Part shown: positions 29,201 to 38,353 of the stretch, piece after piece
Layout of the letters: every line of letters begins with the position of its first letter
Numbering within the stretch: the first letter of the stretch is position 1
DNA from: Pseudomonadales bacterium
GTDB lineage: Bacteria; Pseudomonadota; Gammaproteobacteria; Pseudomonadales; Azotimanducaceae
Reading direction: 5' to 3'
Length of the DNA: 64,000 bases
Assembly: GCA_012103505.1 (NCBI GenBank)
Contig: WLWP01000001.1
Coordinates: 3,844,001 to 3,908,000, forward strand
Program-made: the position numbers and the translations under genes
The notes under the pieces: generated by a model
What the model was told of the DNA's origin: nothing
The model's input: only the letters and a program-made list of their open reading frames with translations
The model's database searches: none

Positions 29201-31921
29201 GTGGCCGCGGGCAAAGAAACAAATCCTTTGGTGTTAGTAGATGGATCGTCCTATCTGTTTAGGGCGTATTACGCACTGCCTGCTCTAACAAGTGCTACCG
29301 GTGAACCGACCGGCGCCATACGAGGTGTGATCGCGATGATCCGCAAACTTGCCAAGGACTATTCGAACGCCACGCTCGCGGTTGTCTTCGATGCGCCAGG
29401 CAAGACTTTCCGCGATGACCTCTACTCCGAGTACAAGGCGAACCGGGAGTCGATGCCTGACGACTTGCGCCAACAGATTGAACCCATCCATCAGATTATC
29501 GCGGCGATGGGCCTACCTTTGTTGGTCATTTCAGGTGTCGAAGCTGATGACGTGATTGGCACACTGGCTTCTCAGGCGACTAAGAAAAAGCGAGAGACGG
29601 TCATATCGACGGGTGATAAGGATATGGCGCAGCTCGTGACAGAGCATGTCACGTTAGTGAATACGATGACCGAAACGACCATGGATAGGGATGGTGTGGT
29701 TGAGAAGTTTGGGGTAACGCCTGAGCAGATTATCGATTATCTCGCCTTGATGGGAGACAGCGCCGACAACATTCCGGGTGTACCGAAGGTTGGACCTAAA
29801 ACGGCAGCAAAGTGGCTAGGTGAACACGGTTCGTTAGACGGTGTGGTCGACAACGCCGACCAGATAAAGGGCAAAGTCGGGGAAAGCCTCAGAGACAGTT
29901 TGGAGCAATTGCCGCTATCACGTGAGCTAACTACCATTAAGTGCGATGTCGAACTCCCGCTTGGTTTGGATGACTTGGTGGCAAAGGAGCCAGATCAAGC
30001 AACGCTCAATGAAATATTTGCGCGCCTTGATTTTAAAACCTGGCTTGAAGATGAGGCCGGGGCAGCCAGTGCCGTGGCTGCATCCATGGCAGACATACCT
30101 GCAGTCGTCGATGCTCAAGACTATGTCATGGTTAACGATATCGATGACCTCAAAGTTTGGCTGGAAGAAGCGAAGCGCATCGGCCTGTTGGCTGTTGATA
30201 CCGAAACCACCAGCGTCAACTACATGGAAGCGGAGCTGGTGGGATTTTGCCTTGCCCATGAACCTGGGGCAGGCATCTATGTCCCGGTCGGCCACGACTA
30301 CATTGGCGCGCCAGCACAGCTTGCGTTGGATGATGTGTTAGAACTGATCAAACCCATTTTGCTCGACGAGCAGGTCACGAAAGTTGCACAAAATCTCAAA
30401 TATGACATGAGCGTGCTAGCCAAATATGGTGTAGCAATCGAGGGGCCCGTCAGAGACACGATGCTCGAGTCCTATGTTCTAAATAGTGTTGGTTCGCGAC
30501 ACAACATGGACGATCTGGCCAAGAACTATTTGAATCGAACCACGGTCAAGTATGAAGAAGTGGCTGGTAAAGGCGCGAAGCAGCTAACCTTCAATCAGAT
30601 TGATCTAGAAAACGCGACTCGCTATGCAGCGGAAGATGCCGATATCACGCTGCAACTACATAAGCACTTTTGGCCACAGCTACAGGCAGAGAAAAAGCTC
30701 TGTTCCGTCTATGAAGAAATCGAAATTCCACTTGTGCCGGTTCTTTCTGCTGTTGAGCGACATGGCGCCTTGGTAGATGGCCGATTGCTTGCGCAACATA
30801 GCGCAGAACTTTCTGATCGCATGGCGGAACTGAAGGCTGAAGCGTGGCGGTTGGGTGGAGAAGAGTTCAATCTCGATAGCCCGAAGCAGTTACAGGAGAT
30901 ATTTTACGAAAAACTCCAGCTTCCGGTCCTCAAGAAGACCCCCAAGGGGGCACCATCCACGGCTGAACCCGTGTTGGTTGATTTGGCTCGAGACTACGAA
31001 CTGCCCGCAACGATCCTCGAATATCGTGGCCTGCACAAACTAAAGTCGACCTATACCGACAAGTTACCGTTACAGATCAATCCTGAAACAAAGCGTATCC
31101 ACACCTCGTACCACCAAGCCGTCGCCGCGACGGGCAGGCTTTCTTCTGCTGACCCAAATCTACAGAACATCCCAATTCGCAACGCCGAGGGACGACGTAT
31201 ACGGCAGGCGTTCGTGGCACCACCTGGCAAAGTGATGGTCGCTGCTGACTACTCGCAAATTGAATTACGAATCATGGCGCACCTATCTTCAGATGAGAAT
31301 CTGATGGCGGCGTTTGCAAATGGTGAAGATGTCCACCGAGCGACGGCTGGTGAAGTGTTTGGTAAAAGCGGTGATGCCGTCACGGATGAAGAGCGGCGGA
31401 GCGCCAAAGCAATTAACTTTGGCCTGATCTACGGTATGTCCGCCTTTGGCTTAGGACGACAACTCAGCATTTCGCGCACCTTAGCTGCCGATTATATTGA
31501 GCGCTATTTCACACGCTACCCGGGTGTGCGTGATTATATGGAGCAGACTCGCGCACTAGCGCGGGAACAGGGTTTTGTGGAAACGGTGTACGGGCGGCGT
31601 CTCTATCTACCTGATATCAACGCAAAACACGTACCACGCCGACAGGGTGCTGAACGCACTGCCATCAATGCGCCCATGCAGGGTACGGCTGCGGACATCA
31701 TCAAACGGGCCATGCTCAGTGTTTACGCTTGGTTAGAAAGCGGCACGCTGGATGCCGCAATGATGATGCAGGTACATGATGAGCTTGTATTCGAAGTTGA
31801 CGAAGCCCAAGCCGATGATCTGATTGCAGGCGTAAAGTCGTTGATGGAAGGGGCGGCGGATCTGTCAGTTGAGCTTATCGTCGATGCTGGCGTTGGATTG
31901 AACTGGGACGAAGCTCACTGA
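29201..31921 (+). CDS. polA: DNA polymerase I
   Basis: 906 residues, three domains: 5'-3' exonuclease (LVDGSSYLFRAYYALPAL; VFDAPGKTFRDDLYSEYKA; GVEADDVIGTLA), 3'-5' exonuclease with intact acidic residues (LAVDTETTSVNYMEAELVG, KVAQNLKYDMSVL), and the polymerase with motif A AADYSQIELRIMAHLS, motif B RRSAKAINFGLIYGMSAFG and motif C QVHDELVFEV. It processes Okazaki fragments and fills repair gaps. The GTG start is fixed by a strong AGGAGG Shine-Dalgarno five bases upstream. The end overlaps the converging engB by 7 bases. Confidence 0.98.
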   Translation: MAAGKETNPLVLVDGSSYLFRAYYALPALTSATGEPTGAIRGVIAMIRKLAKDYSNATLAVVFDAPGKTFRDDLYSEYKANRESMPDDLRQQIEPIHQIIAAMGLPLLVISGVEADDVIGTLASQATKKKRETVISTGDKDMAQLVTEHVTLVNTMTETTMDRDGVVEKFGVTPEQIIDYLALMGDSADNIPGVPKVGPKTAAKWLGEHGSLDGVVDNADQIKGKVGESLRDSLEQLPLSRELTTIKCDVELPLGLDDLVAKEPDQATLNEIFARLDFKTWLEDEAGAASAVAASMADIPAVVDAQDYVMVNDIDDLKVWLEEAKRIGLLAVDTETTSVNYMEAELVGFCLAHEPGAGIYVPVGHDYIGAPAQLALDDVLELIKPILLDEQVTKVAQNLKYDMSVLAKYGVAIEGPVRDTMLESYVLNSVGSRHNMDDLAKNYLNRTTVKYEEVAGKGAKQLTFNQIDLENATRYAAEDADITLQLHKHFWPQLQAEKKLCSVYEEIEIPLVPVLSAVERHGALVDGRLLAQHSAELSDRMAELKAEAWRLGGEEFNLDSPKQLQEIFYEKLQLPVLKKTPKGAPSTAEPVLVDLARDYELPATILEYRGLHKLKSTYTDKLPLQINPETKRIHTSYHQAVAATGRLSSADPNLQNIPIRNAEGRRIRQAFVAPPGKVMVAADYSQIELRIMAHLSSDENLMAAFANGEDVHRATAGEVFGKSGDAVTDEERRSAKAINFGLIYGMSAFGLGRQLSISRTLAADYIERYFTRYPGVRDYMEQTRALAREQGFVETVYGRRLYLPDINAKHVPRRQGAERTAINAPMQGTAADIIKRAMLSVYAWLESGTLDAAMMMQVHDELVFEVDEAQADDLIAGVKSLMEGAADLSVELIVDAGVGLNWDEAH

Positions 31922-32517
31922 GGGTCATCTAGCCAGGCTAGTAAACACTCGATAAGTTGGTTTGTTCCTGTGCCGTTCATGGCTGAAAAGCATTGAAAAC
32001 TTGCGTACGGATGATCTTTATATTTCTTTTGGAAAAGAGCCAATGCCTGTCTCTGTTTGTTTTTGGAGAGTTTGTCGGCCTTGTTAAGCAGCACGCGGAT
32101 CGGTAGCTCGGATGCTTCAGACCAAATCATAATTTCCTCGTCGAACGAATGACCAGGATGACGGATGTCTGTGACGAGGATCAAGCCAGCCAAGGAGTCT
32201 CGTTTAGCGAGATAGTCATTGACCGACATTTGCCACTGCGCCTGTGCACTTTTGGTTGCCTTGGCGTAGCCGTAGCCGGGTAAGTCGACCAGTCTGCCGC
32301 CTGTTTTGACGTCAAAGAAATTTAGAAGTTGAGTTCGCCCGGGTGTCTTACTGACCTTCGCCATGCGACGATTACCCGTGATTCGATTCAACACAGAAGA
32401 CTTGCCCGCGTTGGAGCGACCGGCAAAGGCAACTTCCGAACGATCGGGGGTTGGGCACTGTTTTAAGCCTGGTGCGCTTAAAAGAAACTCTGCGTGTATT
32501 CGTTCTGCGTCTGGCAC
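31915..32517 (-). CDS. engB: Ribosome biogenesis GTPase EngB (YihA/YsxC)
   Basis: 200 residues. GTPase motifs: G1 GRSNAGKSSVLN, G2 TPGRTQLLNF, G3 DLPGYGYAK, G4 NKADKL, and a G5-like serine-rich end. It assists assembly of the large ribosomal subunit and is usually essential. It converges on polA and diverges from the cytochrome c4 gene, as in Pseudomonas. Confidence 0.96.
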   Translation of the reverse strand: MPDAERIHAEFLLSAPGLKQCPTPDRSEVAFAGRSNAGKSSVLNRITGNRRMAKVSKTPGRTQLLNFFDVKTGGRLVDLPGYGYAKATKSAQAQWQMSVNDYLAKRDSLAGLILVTDIRHPGHSFDEEIMIWSEASELPIRVLLNKADKLSKNKQRQALALFQKKYKDHPYASFQCFSAMNGTGTNQLIECLLAWLDDPQ

Positions 32518-32553
32518 GGTAAAAATCCGGGTGAGGGCGGTAGATAGTTGTTA

Positions 32554-32559
32554 TATAAT
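32554..32559 (+). promoter_or_regulatory. Possible -10 element for the cytochrome c4 transcript
   Basis: A perfect TATAAT lies 186 bases before the cytochrome c4 start, in the engB-c4 divergent gap (32518-32744). At 17-base spacing the -35 would be GTGAGG, a weak match, so support is modest. Confidence 0.4.
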
Positions 32560-32744
32560 CCGCGCCGCTTTTGGTCTGTCGTGAGCGCAGGGTACAAGAT
32601 TTGAGCTCTGCGGGCGAAGTTAGGCGCGAAGTTAAGGACTGATAAGGAAAAACAGGCCGAAAAGCGTACAAAAAGATCAAAAGAGATCAGAGAGATAAAG
32701 AGTTAGAAGATTTGAGAAGTCATAGCGAATTTGGAACCTAGCGG

Positions 32745-33371
32745 ATGTTGAAAATATTTTCTCGAACACTTGTGCTAATTACAGGCCTTTCACTGTCAGG
32801 GCTCGTTTTTGCGGCAGGAGACCCGGCGGCAGGAAAAGATCAGTCGATTGCCTGTGCTGCCTGTCATGGTCAGGATGGTGCCACGGGACTAGATGGTACT
32901 TATCCAAATCTGGCGGGACAGAATGAAAAGTACCTGTTGCAACAGTTGAAACTCATTCAGAGCGGTGAGCGACCCATCTTGTTGATGTCGGGACAGCTCA
33001 CGGGCAAGTCTGAACAAACGATGGCAGATATGGCCGCCTATTACGCAAGTTTGCCTGCTAAGACGGGGCAGGCGAGCGGCTCAGACGAAGACATAGCGAA
33101 AGCCCAGCAAATCTATCGAGGCGGCATTGCCAGCAAGAGTGTGGCGGCGTGTTCCGCCTGCCACAGCCCAACTGGTGTTGGTAATGCTCAGGCAGGCTTC
33201 CCTAGAATTTCTGGACAGCCGCCCGAATATACAACGGTTCAGCTCACAGCTTATCGAGAAAGCCAAAGAAGCTCGGATGAATATGTGGGTGGCATGATGC
33301 GAGATGTGGCGCACGGTCTGACAGATGGTGAAATCGCCGTCCTAGCGGATTATCTCCAGGGATTGAACTAA
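32745..33371 (+). CDS. Cytochrome c4 (diheme)
   Basis: 208 residues with a Sec signal peptide (cleavage likely after LVFAAG) and two similar cytochrome c domains, each with CxxCH: CAACHGQDG near residue 38 and CSACHSPTG near 137. Methionine ligands are likely in the MSGQLTGKS and MMRDVAHGLT segments. Periplasmic electron carrier that can feed cytochrome oxidases. Its leader (32560-32744) is A/G-rich and contains two copies of CGAAGTTA about 12 bases apart. dsbA follows 162 bases downstream. Confidence 0.95.
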   Translation: MLKIFSRTLVLITGLSLSGLVFAAGDPAAGKDQSIACAACHGQDGATGLDGTYPNLAGQNEKYLLQQLKLIQSGERPILLMSGQLTGKSEQTMADMAAYYASLPAKTGQASGSDEDIAKAQQIYRGGIASKSVAACSACHSPTGVGNAQAGFPRISGQPPEYTTVQLTAYRESQRSSDEYVGGMMRDVAHGLTDGEIAVLADYLQGLN

Positions 33372-33533
33372 TCCAAATGCAAGTGATCAACTGAAGGCTG
33401 CGCCGAGGATTAAGCGTAGATTCAGGTTGGCCACGTATGCTCGAATTCTAGATTTCTAGCTATTCTTCTAGTTCGCACGCTCAAAAAAAGAAATTTGAGA
33501 CAGAGTTAATTTGCTCACGTTAAGGGAGTGTTT

Positions 33534-34199
33534 ATGAAAAGATCGACAGTCCAGTTCTTATGGCGCGGTATGCTGACTGCAGTGACGCTGTGCCTTGCAG
33601 TCGGCGCTACTGCCGAGGAATCCGTTCTGGGTGAGCGATTTGTTGCTGGAACCCACTACGAAGTGTTGGAGATCGCCGTTGATACACGGGACTCAGACAA
33701 AGTAGAGGTCGTAGAGATGTTCTCCTACGCCTGTATTCACTGTTTCAACTTCGACCCGTATGTGAAGGCTTGGCATGCACGCCAGCCTGATAATGTGGAC
33801 TTTCACGCGGTTCCGGCGATTTTTAATGACGATTGGGAGCGCCTCGCACAAGCGTTCTATACCTCCGAATCCCTGGGTGTGACCGAGAAGGTGCATGAGC
33901 GAATGTTCGAAGGGATCCACAATCTGAACGAAGATCTGCGCCAGGCAGAAATCTTAGCCCCCATATTCGAAGAGCTCGCCGAAGTGAATGAGTCGGATTT
34001 CAATGCAGCACACAAGTCTTTTTCTGTGCGCAGCCGCGTCCAGCAAGCCAAAGCGTTGGTACGGGCTTACAAGATTACAGGCGTTCCGACCATGATCGTA
34101 AATGGCAAATATCGTATCGATGGTCGGATGGCAGGCGGTAACGCCAAAATGATTGAAGTGGTAGATTTTCTCGTCGCAAAAGAACGCCAGAGCCAATAA
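33534..34199 (+). CDS. dsbA: Periplasmic thiol:disulfide interchange protein DsbA
   Basis: 221 residues: signal peptide, then a thioredoxin fold with the active site FSYACIHCFNF and the cis-proline strand TGVPTMIVNGKYRI. The redox motif reads CIHC instead of the usual CPHC. It oxidises cysteine pairs in exported proteins. The start is set by AAGGGA at 33522-33527: the ATG at 33534 has proper spacing, while an upstream in-frame GTG at 33528 touches the Shine-Dalgarno. Pseudomonas has dsbA after cytochrome c4 in the same way. Confidence 0.94.
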   Translation: MKRSTVQFLWRGMLTAVTLCLAVGATAEESVLGERFVAGTHYEVLEIAVDTRDSDKVEVVEMFSYACIHCFNFDPYVKAWHARQPDNVDFHAVPAIFNDDWERLAQAFYTSESLGVTEKVHERMFEGIHNLNEDLRQAEILAPIFEELAEVNESDFNAAHKSFSVRSRVQQAKALVRAYKITGVPTMIVNGKYRIDGRMAGGNAKMIEVVDFLVAKERQSQ

Positions 34200-34229
34200 T
34201 AAACTCCGTTAGTAGTAGGAAATTAGAAA

Positions 34230-35162
34230 ATGCAGCTTAGTCCTCAGTTTCAAGGCAAGAGACGCAATAGACTTGGGCTTCCAGGATGGGAGCACAACAT
34301 GGTTGCATGGGCCAGACGCTGGGAGAAAGCGTCCGTAGTTGACCCGGTAGCGAATCAATACTGTCAAATTCCAGAACGAGAAGTGTCTACGGACACAAGT
34401 TGCGATGAGCCATCTCTCAAACTCCTTTCCTTCAATATTCAAGTCGGCATTAAAACCTCTGCCTATCGCCAATATCTGACCAAAGGCTGGAAACACGTGT
34501 TCCCGCATGAAAATCGGTTCAAGAATTTGCGCCGCATTGGCCGAGTTGTTGGTGAATACGATCTGGTCGCCCTTCAGGAAATCGATGGCGGCAGTATTCG
34601 GTCAGGCTTTGTGAATCAAGTTGAGTATCTAGCTCAAGCCGCGCACTTTCCGTATTGGTATGCTCAGCTGAATCGCGACCTAGGGCCGATTGCCCAACAC
34701 GGCAATGGTCTATTGTCACGAATCGCGTTGTCGGGCTTAGAAGATCACAAGCTGCCTGGCGCGTTGCCGGGACGAGGCGCCATGATCGTGCGAGTGCCCT
34801 ATGCGGGTGATGAGCTCGTGGTGGTTATGCTGCACCTATCATTAGGTGACCGATCGCGTCAGCGTCAGCTGGCCTACATTGCTGAACTGATCGCACACGA
34901 GCGTCAAGTGGTTGTGATGGGCGACATGAATACCCATGCGTCTCAGCTAATGGACCACTCTCCTTTGAAGAGCCTAGATTTGACGACTGCTGAAGCAACC
35001 TCGCACACCTATCCGGCTTGGCAGCCTTCGCAGACGCTAGACCACATACTGGTTTCGCCTAACTTGGCGATTAGCCAGCACCAAGTCCTGACCAATCGTA
35101 TCTCGGATCATTTGCCGATCGCGGTAGAAGTGACCGCACGAAAGCGGCCACTCATCCAGTAG
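34230..35162 (+). CDS. Endonuclease/exonuclease/phosphatase (EEP) family protein
   Basis: 310 residues. EEP fold motifs: LLSFNIQVG (Asn), LVALQEIDGG (metal Glu), VVMGDMNTHASQ (Asp/Asn), TLDHILVS and SDHLPIAVEV (catalytic His). No signal peptide is evident, so it is probably cytoplasmic. The family covers phosphodiesterases acting on DNA, phospholipids or inositol phosphates; the substrate cannot be told. Homologues lie after dsbA in Pseudomonas. It ends 19 bases from the converging PQQ dehydrogenase gene. Confidence 0.85.
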   Translation: MQLSPQFQGKRRNRLGLPGWEHNMVAWARRWEKASVVDPVANQYCQIPEREVSTDTSCDEPSLKLLSFNIQVGIKTSAYRQYLTKGWKHVFPHENRFKNLRRIGRVVGEYDLVALQEIDGGSIRSGFVNQVEYLAQAAHFPYWYAQLNRDLGPIAQHGNGLLSRIALSGLEDHKLPGALPGRGAMIVRVPYAGDELVVVMLHLSLGDRSRQRQLAYIAELIAHERQVVVMGDMNTHASQLMDHSPLKSLDLTTAEATSHTYPAWQPSQTLDHILVSPNLAISQHQVLTNRISDHLPIAVEVTARKRPLIQ

Positions 35163-35181
35163 ATCTTCGCATTCGCAGGCG

Positions 35182-37455
35182 TTACTGACCGCCTGCAGCT
35201 GCGGCACCGCCATTAACTTGTGGTATCTCACACGCGGTATCGAGAACTTCTGGATACTGCTCTCGATAGACTGACTCACAAAACGCAATCACGGTTTTCG
35301 CTCGATCGACAACGTAGGCGCGAACCGCCTGGGCATCTGCCGTTGCCAAAGCGTGGCTGAAACTCGGCATACCTCTGTTCGTGTATGCACCACCTAAAAC
35401 GATGCCATCCCATGCTGCGTGTGTATCAGCGGTGGCGAACATCAAGTTCTTGATGGGGCCTGAGGTCCCCACGCCAGGACCATGGCATACGGCACAATAC
35501 TGATGAAAGAGATCGTTGCCTTGAGTGACTTGTTCTGGGGTGTACTCCATTTCTACTGGGGTTGGTACAGCGAGATAGGTCACTTCCGGTTTAGGTAGCT
35601 GTGCTTTGCCGCCAAGTTTGTAGGTCAGGATGCGGCCATCTGAGAGTACATTCTCGCGATGTCGAGGTGCACCAGTAGCCACGCTGTATGCACCACCCCA
35701 GCCAGCAACTACTGTAATGTACTGTTCGCCGTCGATGCTGTAGGTGATGGGTGCTGCGATGATACCCACGTGGACTGGGCTTTCCCAAACGAGCTCACCA
35801 GTGTCGGCGGTATAGGCTGCGAATTGACCATCGGCACGGCCTTGGAAAATGAGATTTCCTGCCGTGGATAGCAGCCCACCATTCCAAGCTGTCGCGTGCT
35901 GTATTCGCCAAACTTCACGTTGTGCAACCGGGTCCCAAGCTGTGAGAAAACCTTTGATAGCTTGTAGATTCTCGATGTTTTGCTCAGCTGATGCTGGTGG
36001 TGCTTGGGTGCGGAAGTCGACGCCAAGGTTCCAATCTTCAGCAGAGTGTTTGAACGCGTTATCTTGGGCGTAGTCGAAAGCTAGGTCCAAGGCAGGCACA
36101 TAAACTAAGCCGGTGCCTGGGTGATAGGTCATCGGATGCCAGTTGTGGCCGCCCAAGGGTCCGGGTTTGATGTTCTTTACTTCGTTCGCGTAGTGCGCAT
36201 CTGGGTTCTCCACGGGCCGCCCAGTTTCAGGGTCGACGTGGGTGGCCCACGTAACCGGCACGTACTTTTCGGCAGAAATAAACTCGCCGTTCGTGCGATC
36301 CAATACATAGAAGAAGCCGTTTTTCGGTGCCTGCATGATCACTTTGCGCATCTCACCGTTTAGCTCGATGTCAGCCAAGATCATGTGCTGCACAGCGGTG
36401 TAGTCCCAGGTGTCACCAGGTGTGGTTTGGTAGTGCCATATCTTGAGGCCTGTTTCTGGATCGATTGCGACCATGGAGGAGAGGTACAGGTTATCGCCGC
36501 CGCCAGGGCTGCGTATGTAGCGATTCCACGGCGCGCCGTTGCCGGTGCCGATGTAGAGGAGGTTTAACTCCGGGTCGAAAGCCATTGAGTCCCAGACGGT
36601 GCCGCCACCACCGACTTCCCACCATTTGCCACCGCGCCAGGTAGCTGCGGCTTCTTCCATATCCGGTGTCTCGAAACCATCGTCTGGATTGCCGGGCACT
36701 GTATAAAAGCGCCATTGCTCATCGCCCGTTGCTGCGTCGTATGCGGTGATGTAACCACGAACACCATATTCAGCGCCGCCATTGCCGATGATCACTTTGT
36801 CGTTCACGATTCGCGGGGCACCGGTAATTGTGTACGGTCGGTCGGGGAGAATCGTATTGGTATCCCAGACGACTTCACCTGTCCCTGCGTCTAAAGCGAT
36901 CAAACGACCATCGATAGTGCCGACATAGATTTTGCCTTTCCAAGCAGCGACGCCCCTGTTCACTACATCACAGCAGGCGTAACGAGCCCACGAACGGGGT
37001 ACTTCCGGATCATACTCCCAAAGCAGTTCGCCGGTTTTCGCGTCATGCGCCCAGACGACTGACCACGTACCTGAAGTGAACATGACGCCATCGACTACGA
37101 TTGGTGTGGCTTCGAGTCCGCGGCTGGTGCCGGTATCCCAGTACCAATCAAGTCCCAGATTGGCCACGGTTTCGGTATTAACTTGGTCTAAGGGACTGTG
37201 CCGTTGTTCGTCATAAGTCCGACCGGTACTCAGCCAATTTTGCGGCTCAGCTTTAACAATGCGGGCTTCGTCAACGCTCGCGGTTGAAGCCTGAATCTCC
37301 GCGGCTCGTGTTGACGGTGGCAGTTCCGTGACAGCTGCTTCATCAGTCGCAACACTAGGTGTTTCACTACAAGCGGCAAGTAAGCCTGCCACGAGTATCG
37401 AATAGCCGATGCGCCCAAGGTATCCGGGTACAAAGAATCCGGTGGAATGGAACAC
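35182..37455 (-). CDS. PQQ-dependent alcohol dehydrogenase with C-terminal cytochrome c (lipoprotein)
   Basis: 757 residues. The N-terminus ends in a lipobox (VAGLLAAC), so it is probably a lipoprotein. The eight-bladed propeller shows the vicinal disulfide YACCDVVNRG, the GNGGAEYGVRGYITAYD block and several tryptophan-docking repeats. The catalytic Asp is in TWDYTAVQ; threonine two residues on, where lanthanide enzymes carry a second Asp, predicts a calcium enzyme. The last 120 residues carry a heme domain (YCAVCHG). This is a quinohemoprotein alcohol dehydrogenase; substrate unknown. No PQQ synthesis genes are nearby and the gene appears monocistronic. Confidence 0.93.
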   Translation of the reverse strand: MFHSTGFFVPGYLGRIGYSILVAGLLAACSETPSVATDEAAVTELPPSTRAAEIQASTASVDEARIVKAEPQNWLSTGRTYDEQRHSPLDQVNTETVANLGLDWYWDTGTSRGLEATPIVVDGVMFTSGTWSVVWAHDAKTGELLWEYDPEVPRSWARYACCDVVNRGVAAWKGKIYVGTIDGRLIALDAGTGEVVWDTNTILPDRPYTITGAPRIVNDKVIIGNGGAEYGVRGYITAYDAATGDEQWRFYTVPGNPDDGFETPDMEEAAATWRGGKWWEVGGGGTVWDSMAFDPELNLLYIGTGNGAPWNRYIRSPGGGDNLYLSSMVAIDPETGLKIWHYQTTPGDTWDYTAVQHMILADIELNGEMRKVIMQAPKNGFFYVLDRTNGEFISAEKYVPVTWATHVDPETGRPVENPDAHYANEVKNIKPGPLGGHNWHPMTYHPGTGLVYVPALDLAFDYAQDNAFKHSAEDWNLGVDFRTQAPPASAEQNIENLQAIKGFLTAWDPVAQREVWRIQHATAWNGGLLSTAGNLIFQGRADGQFAAYTADTGELVWESPVHVGIIAAPITYSIDGEQYITVVAGWGGAYSVATGAPRHRENVLSDGRILTYKLGGKAQLPKPEVTYLAVPTPVEMEYTPEQVTQGNDLFHQYCAVCHGPGVGTSGPIKNLMFATADTHAAWDGIVLGGAYTNRGMPSFSHALATADAQAVRAYVVDRAKTVIAFCESVYREQYPEVLDTACEIPQVNGGAAAAGGQ

Positions 37456-37616
37456 GACGTCTCCCCTCTTTGTTGTTTGAGGCTGAGTTTACCGAGGGGG
37501 GGAATGAGCGCAACTAGAACCGAAACGTCTGGGATTGGGTGGAACCCCTGAAATGGGCGCAGCGGAGTTTGGCTCAGGCGCATCCGTGGTGTTTGGGTTC
37601 GCGTACCCCTCTGTTG

Positions 37617-38147
37617 TTAAGGGGTATCTTCTTTGAAAAGTGAGAGAGGAGCGCTTAGAAAAATGAAGACTGCCAAGTAGGCGATCAAGATGTCTGATCC
37701 AGACGAAATCGAAATTCGGAAGTAGGAGGCGATTGCGAAGGTGAAAAGCAAGTAATAGCTGAGGCCTGCGAACAACCCAACTCGTATCAGTAATTGACCC
37801 CAAGCGCGTTTGAATCCCAAGTCTCCAAGTAGACCGATCGCGAAGCATAGTGCGATAACAGAGTGCGAAAGGACGGCTGCGATGGTAACAACTTTGTTAA
37901 GGTGCAGAACGTTTACGGATCGCCACTGGTCATGTGGTTGTGCAAGCCCCATCCTTAGAAATGAGTCGATCATATTGGTGTGACCACCCAGGTCAGAAGC
38001 AACATTGAGAGCCTGCGCTAGCTCAAAGACTGTTAATGCCAAAACCAATACAAACCCAAAAAAAGCTTGAATGTGCCGACTAACTTTGTTCATCCAGGAA
38101 TCTCTCCGATCGATCCAGCTGACTACGTGGGAAGGTTTTGGTGACAA
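37617..38147 (-). CDS. Four-helix membrane protein, weakly DUF2165-like
   Basis: Up to 176 residues; the ATG at 38093 (158 residues, N-terminus MNKVSRHIQAFFGF) is better placed after a GGAGA Shine-Dalgarno. About four transmembrane helices, with a polar loop between the first two (NVASDLGGHTNMIDSFLRM). The pattern recalls DUF2165 small membrane proteins, but I am not sure. No function can be given. It sits between the PQQ dehydrogenase and the BlaI-type regulator, divergent from the latter across 206 bases. Confidence 0.7.
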   Translation of the reverse strand: MSPKPSHVVSWIDRRDSWMNKVSRHIQAFFGFVLVLALTVFELAQALNVASDLGGHTNMIDSFLRMGLAQPHDQWRSVNVLHLNKVVTIAAVLSHSVIALCFAIGLLGDLGFKRAWGQLLIRVGLFAGLSYYLLFTFAIASYFRISISSGSDILIAYLAVFIFLSAPLSLFKEDTP

Positions 38148-38243
38148 TTATACCTTGCCGTTTCAATAGTACCGAAAAGTCTGGTGGAGGTACCCCTCTC
38201 TAACGAATCGATCTAAACGAGTAGTTGTGGCGCTAACCTGTAA

Positions 38244-38270
38244 GTGCTACAAATATAGCACTGTGCTAAA
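38244..38270 (+). promoter_or_regulatory. Dyad operator for the BlaI-type regulator
   Basis: Perfect inverted repeat AGTGCTA-N6-TAGCACT at 38244-38263, overlapped by a second palindrome TAGCAC-T-GTGCTA at 38257-38269, giving three half-sites. It lies 84 bases before the BlaI-like gene, where autoregulators of this family (which bind paired TACA/TGTA-type half-sites) commonly bind. Binding itself is inferred. Confidence 0.65.
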
Positions 38271-38353
38271 AAAGCAGCATTCGAGGAGCGAATAGTTGCA
38301 TAGTTGGCGCAAAACTCGACCGGGGTATCGGTCAAAGTATTAGAGAGGTCAGT

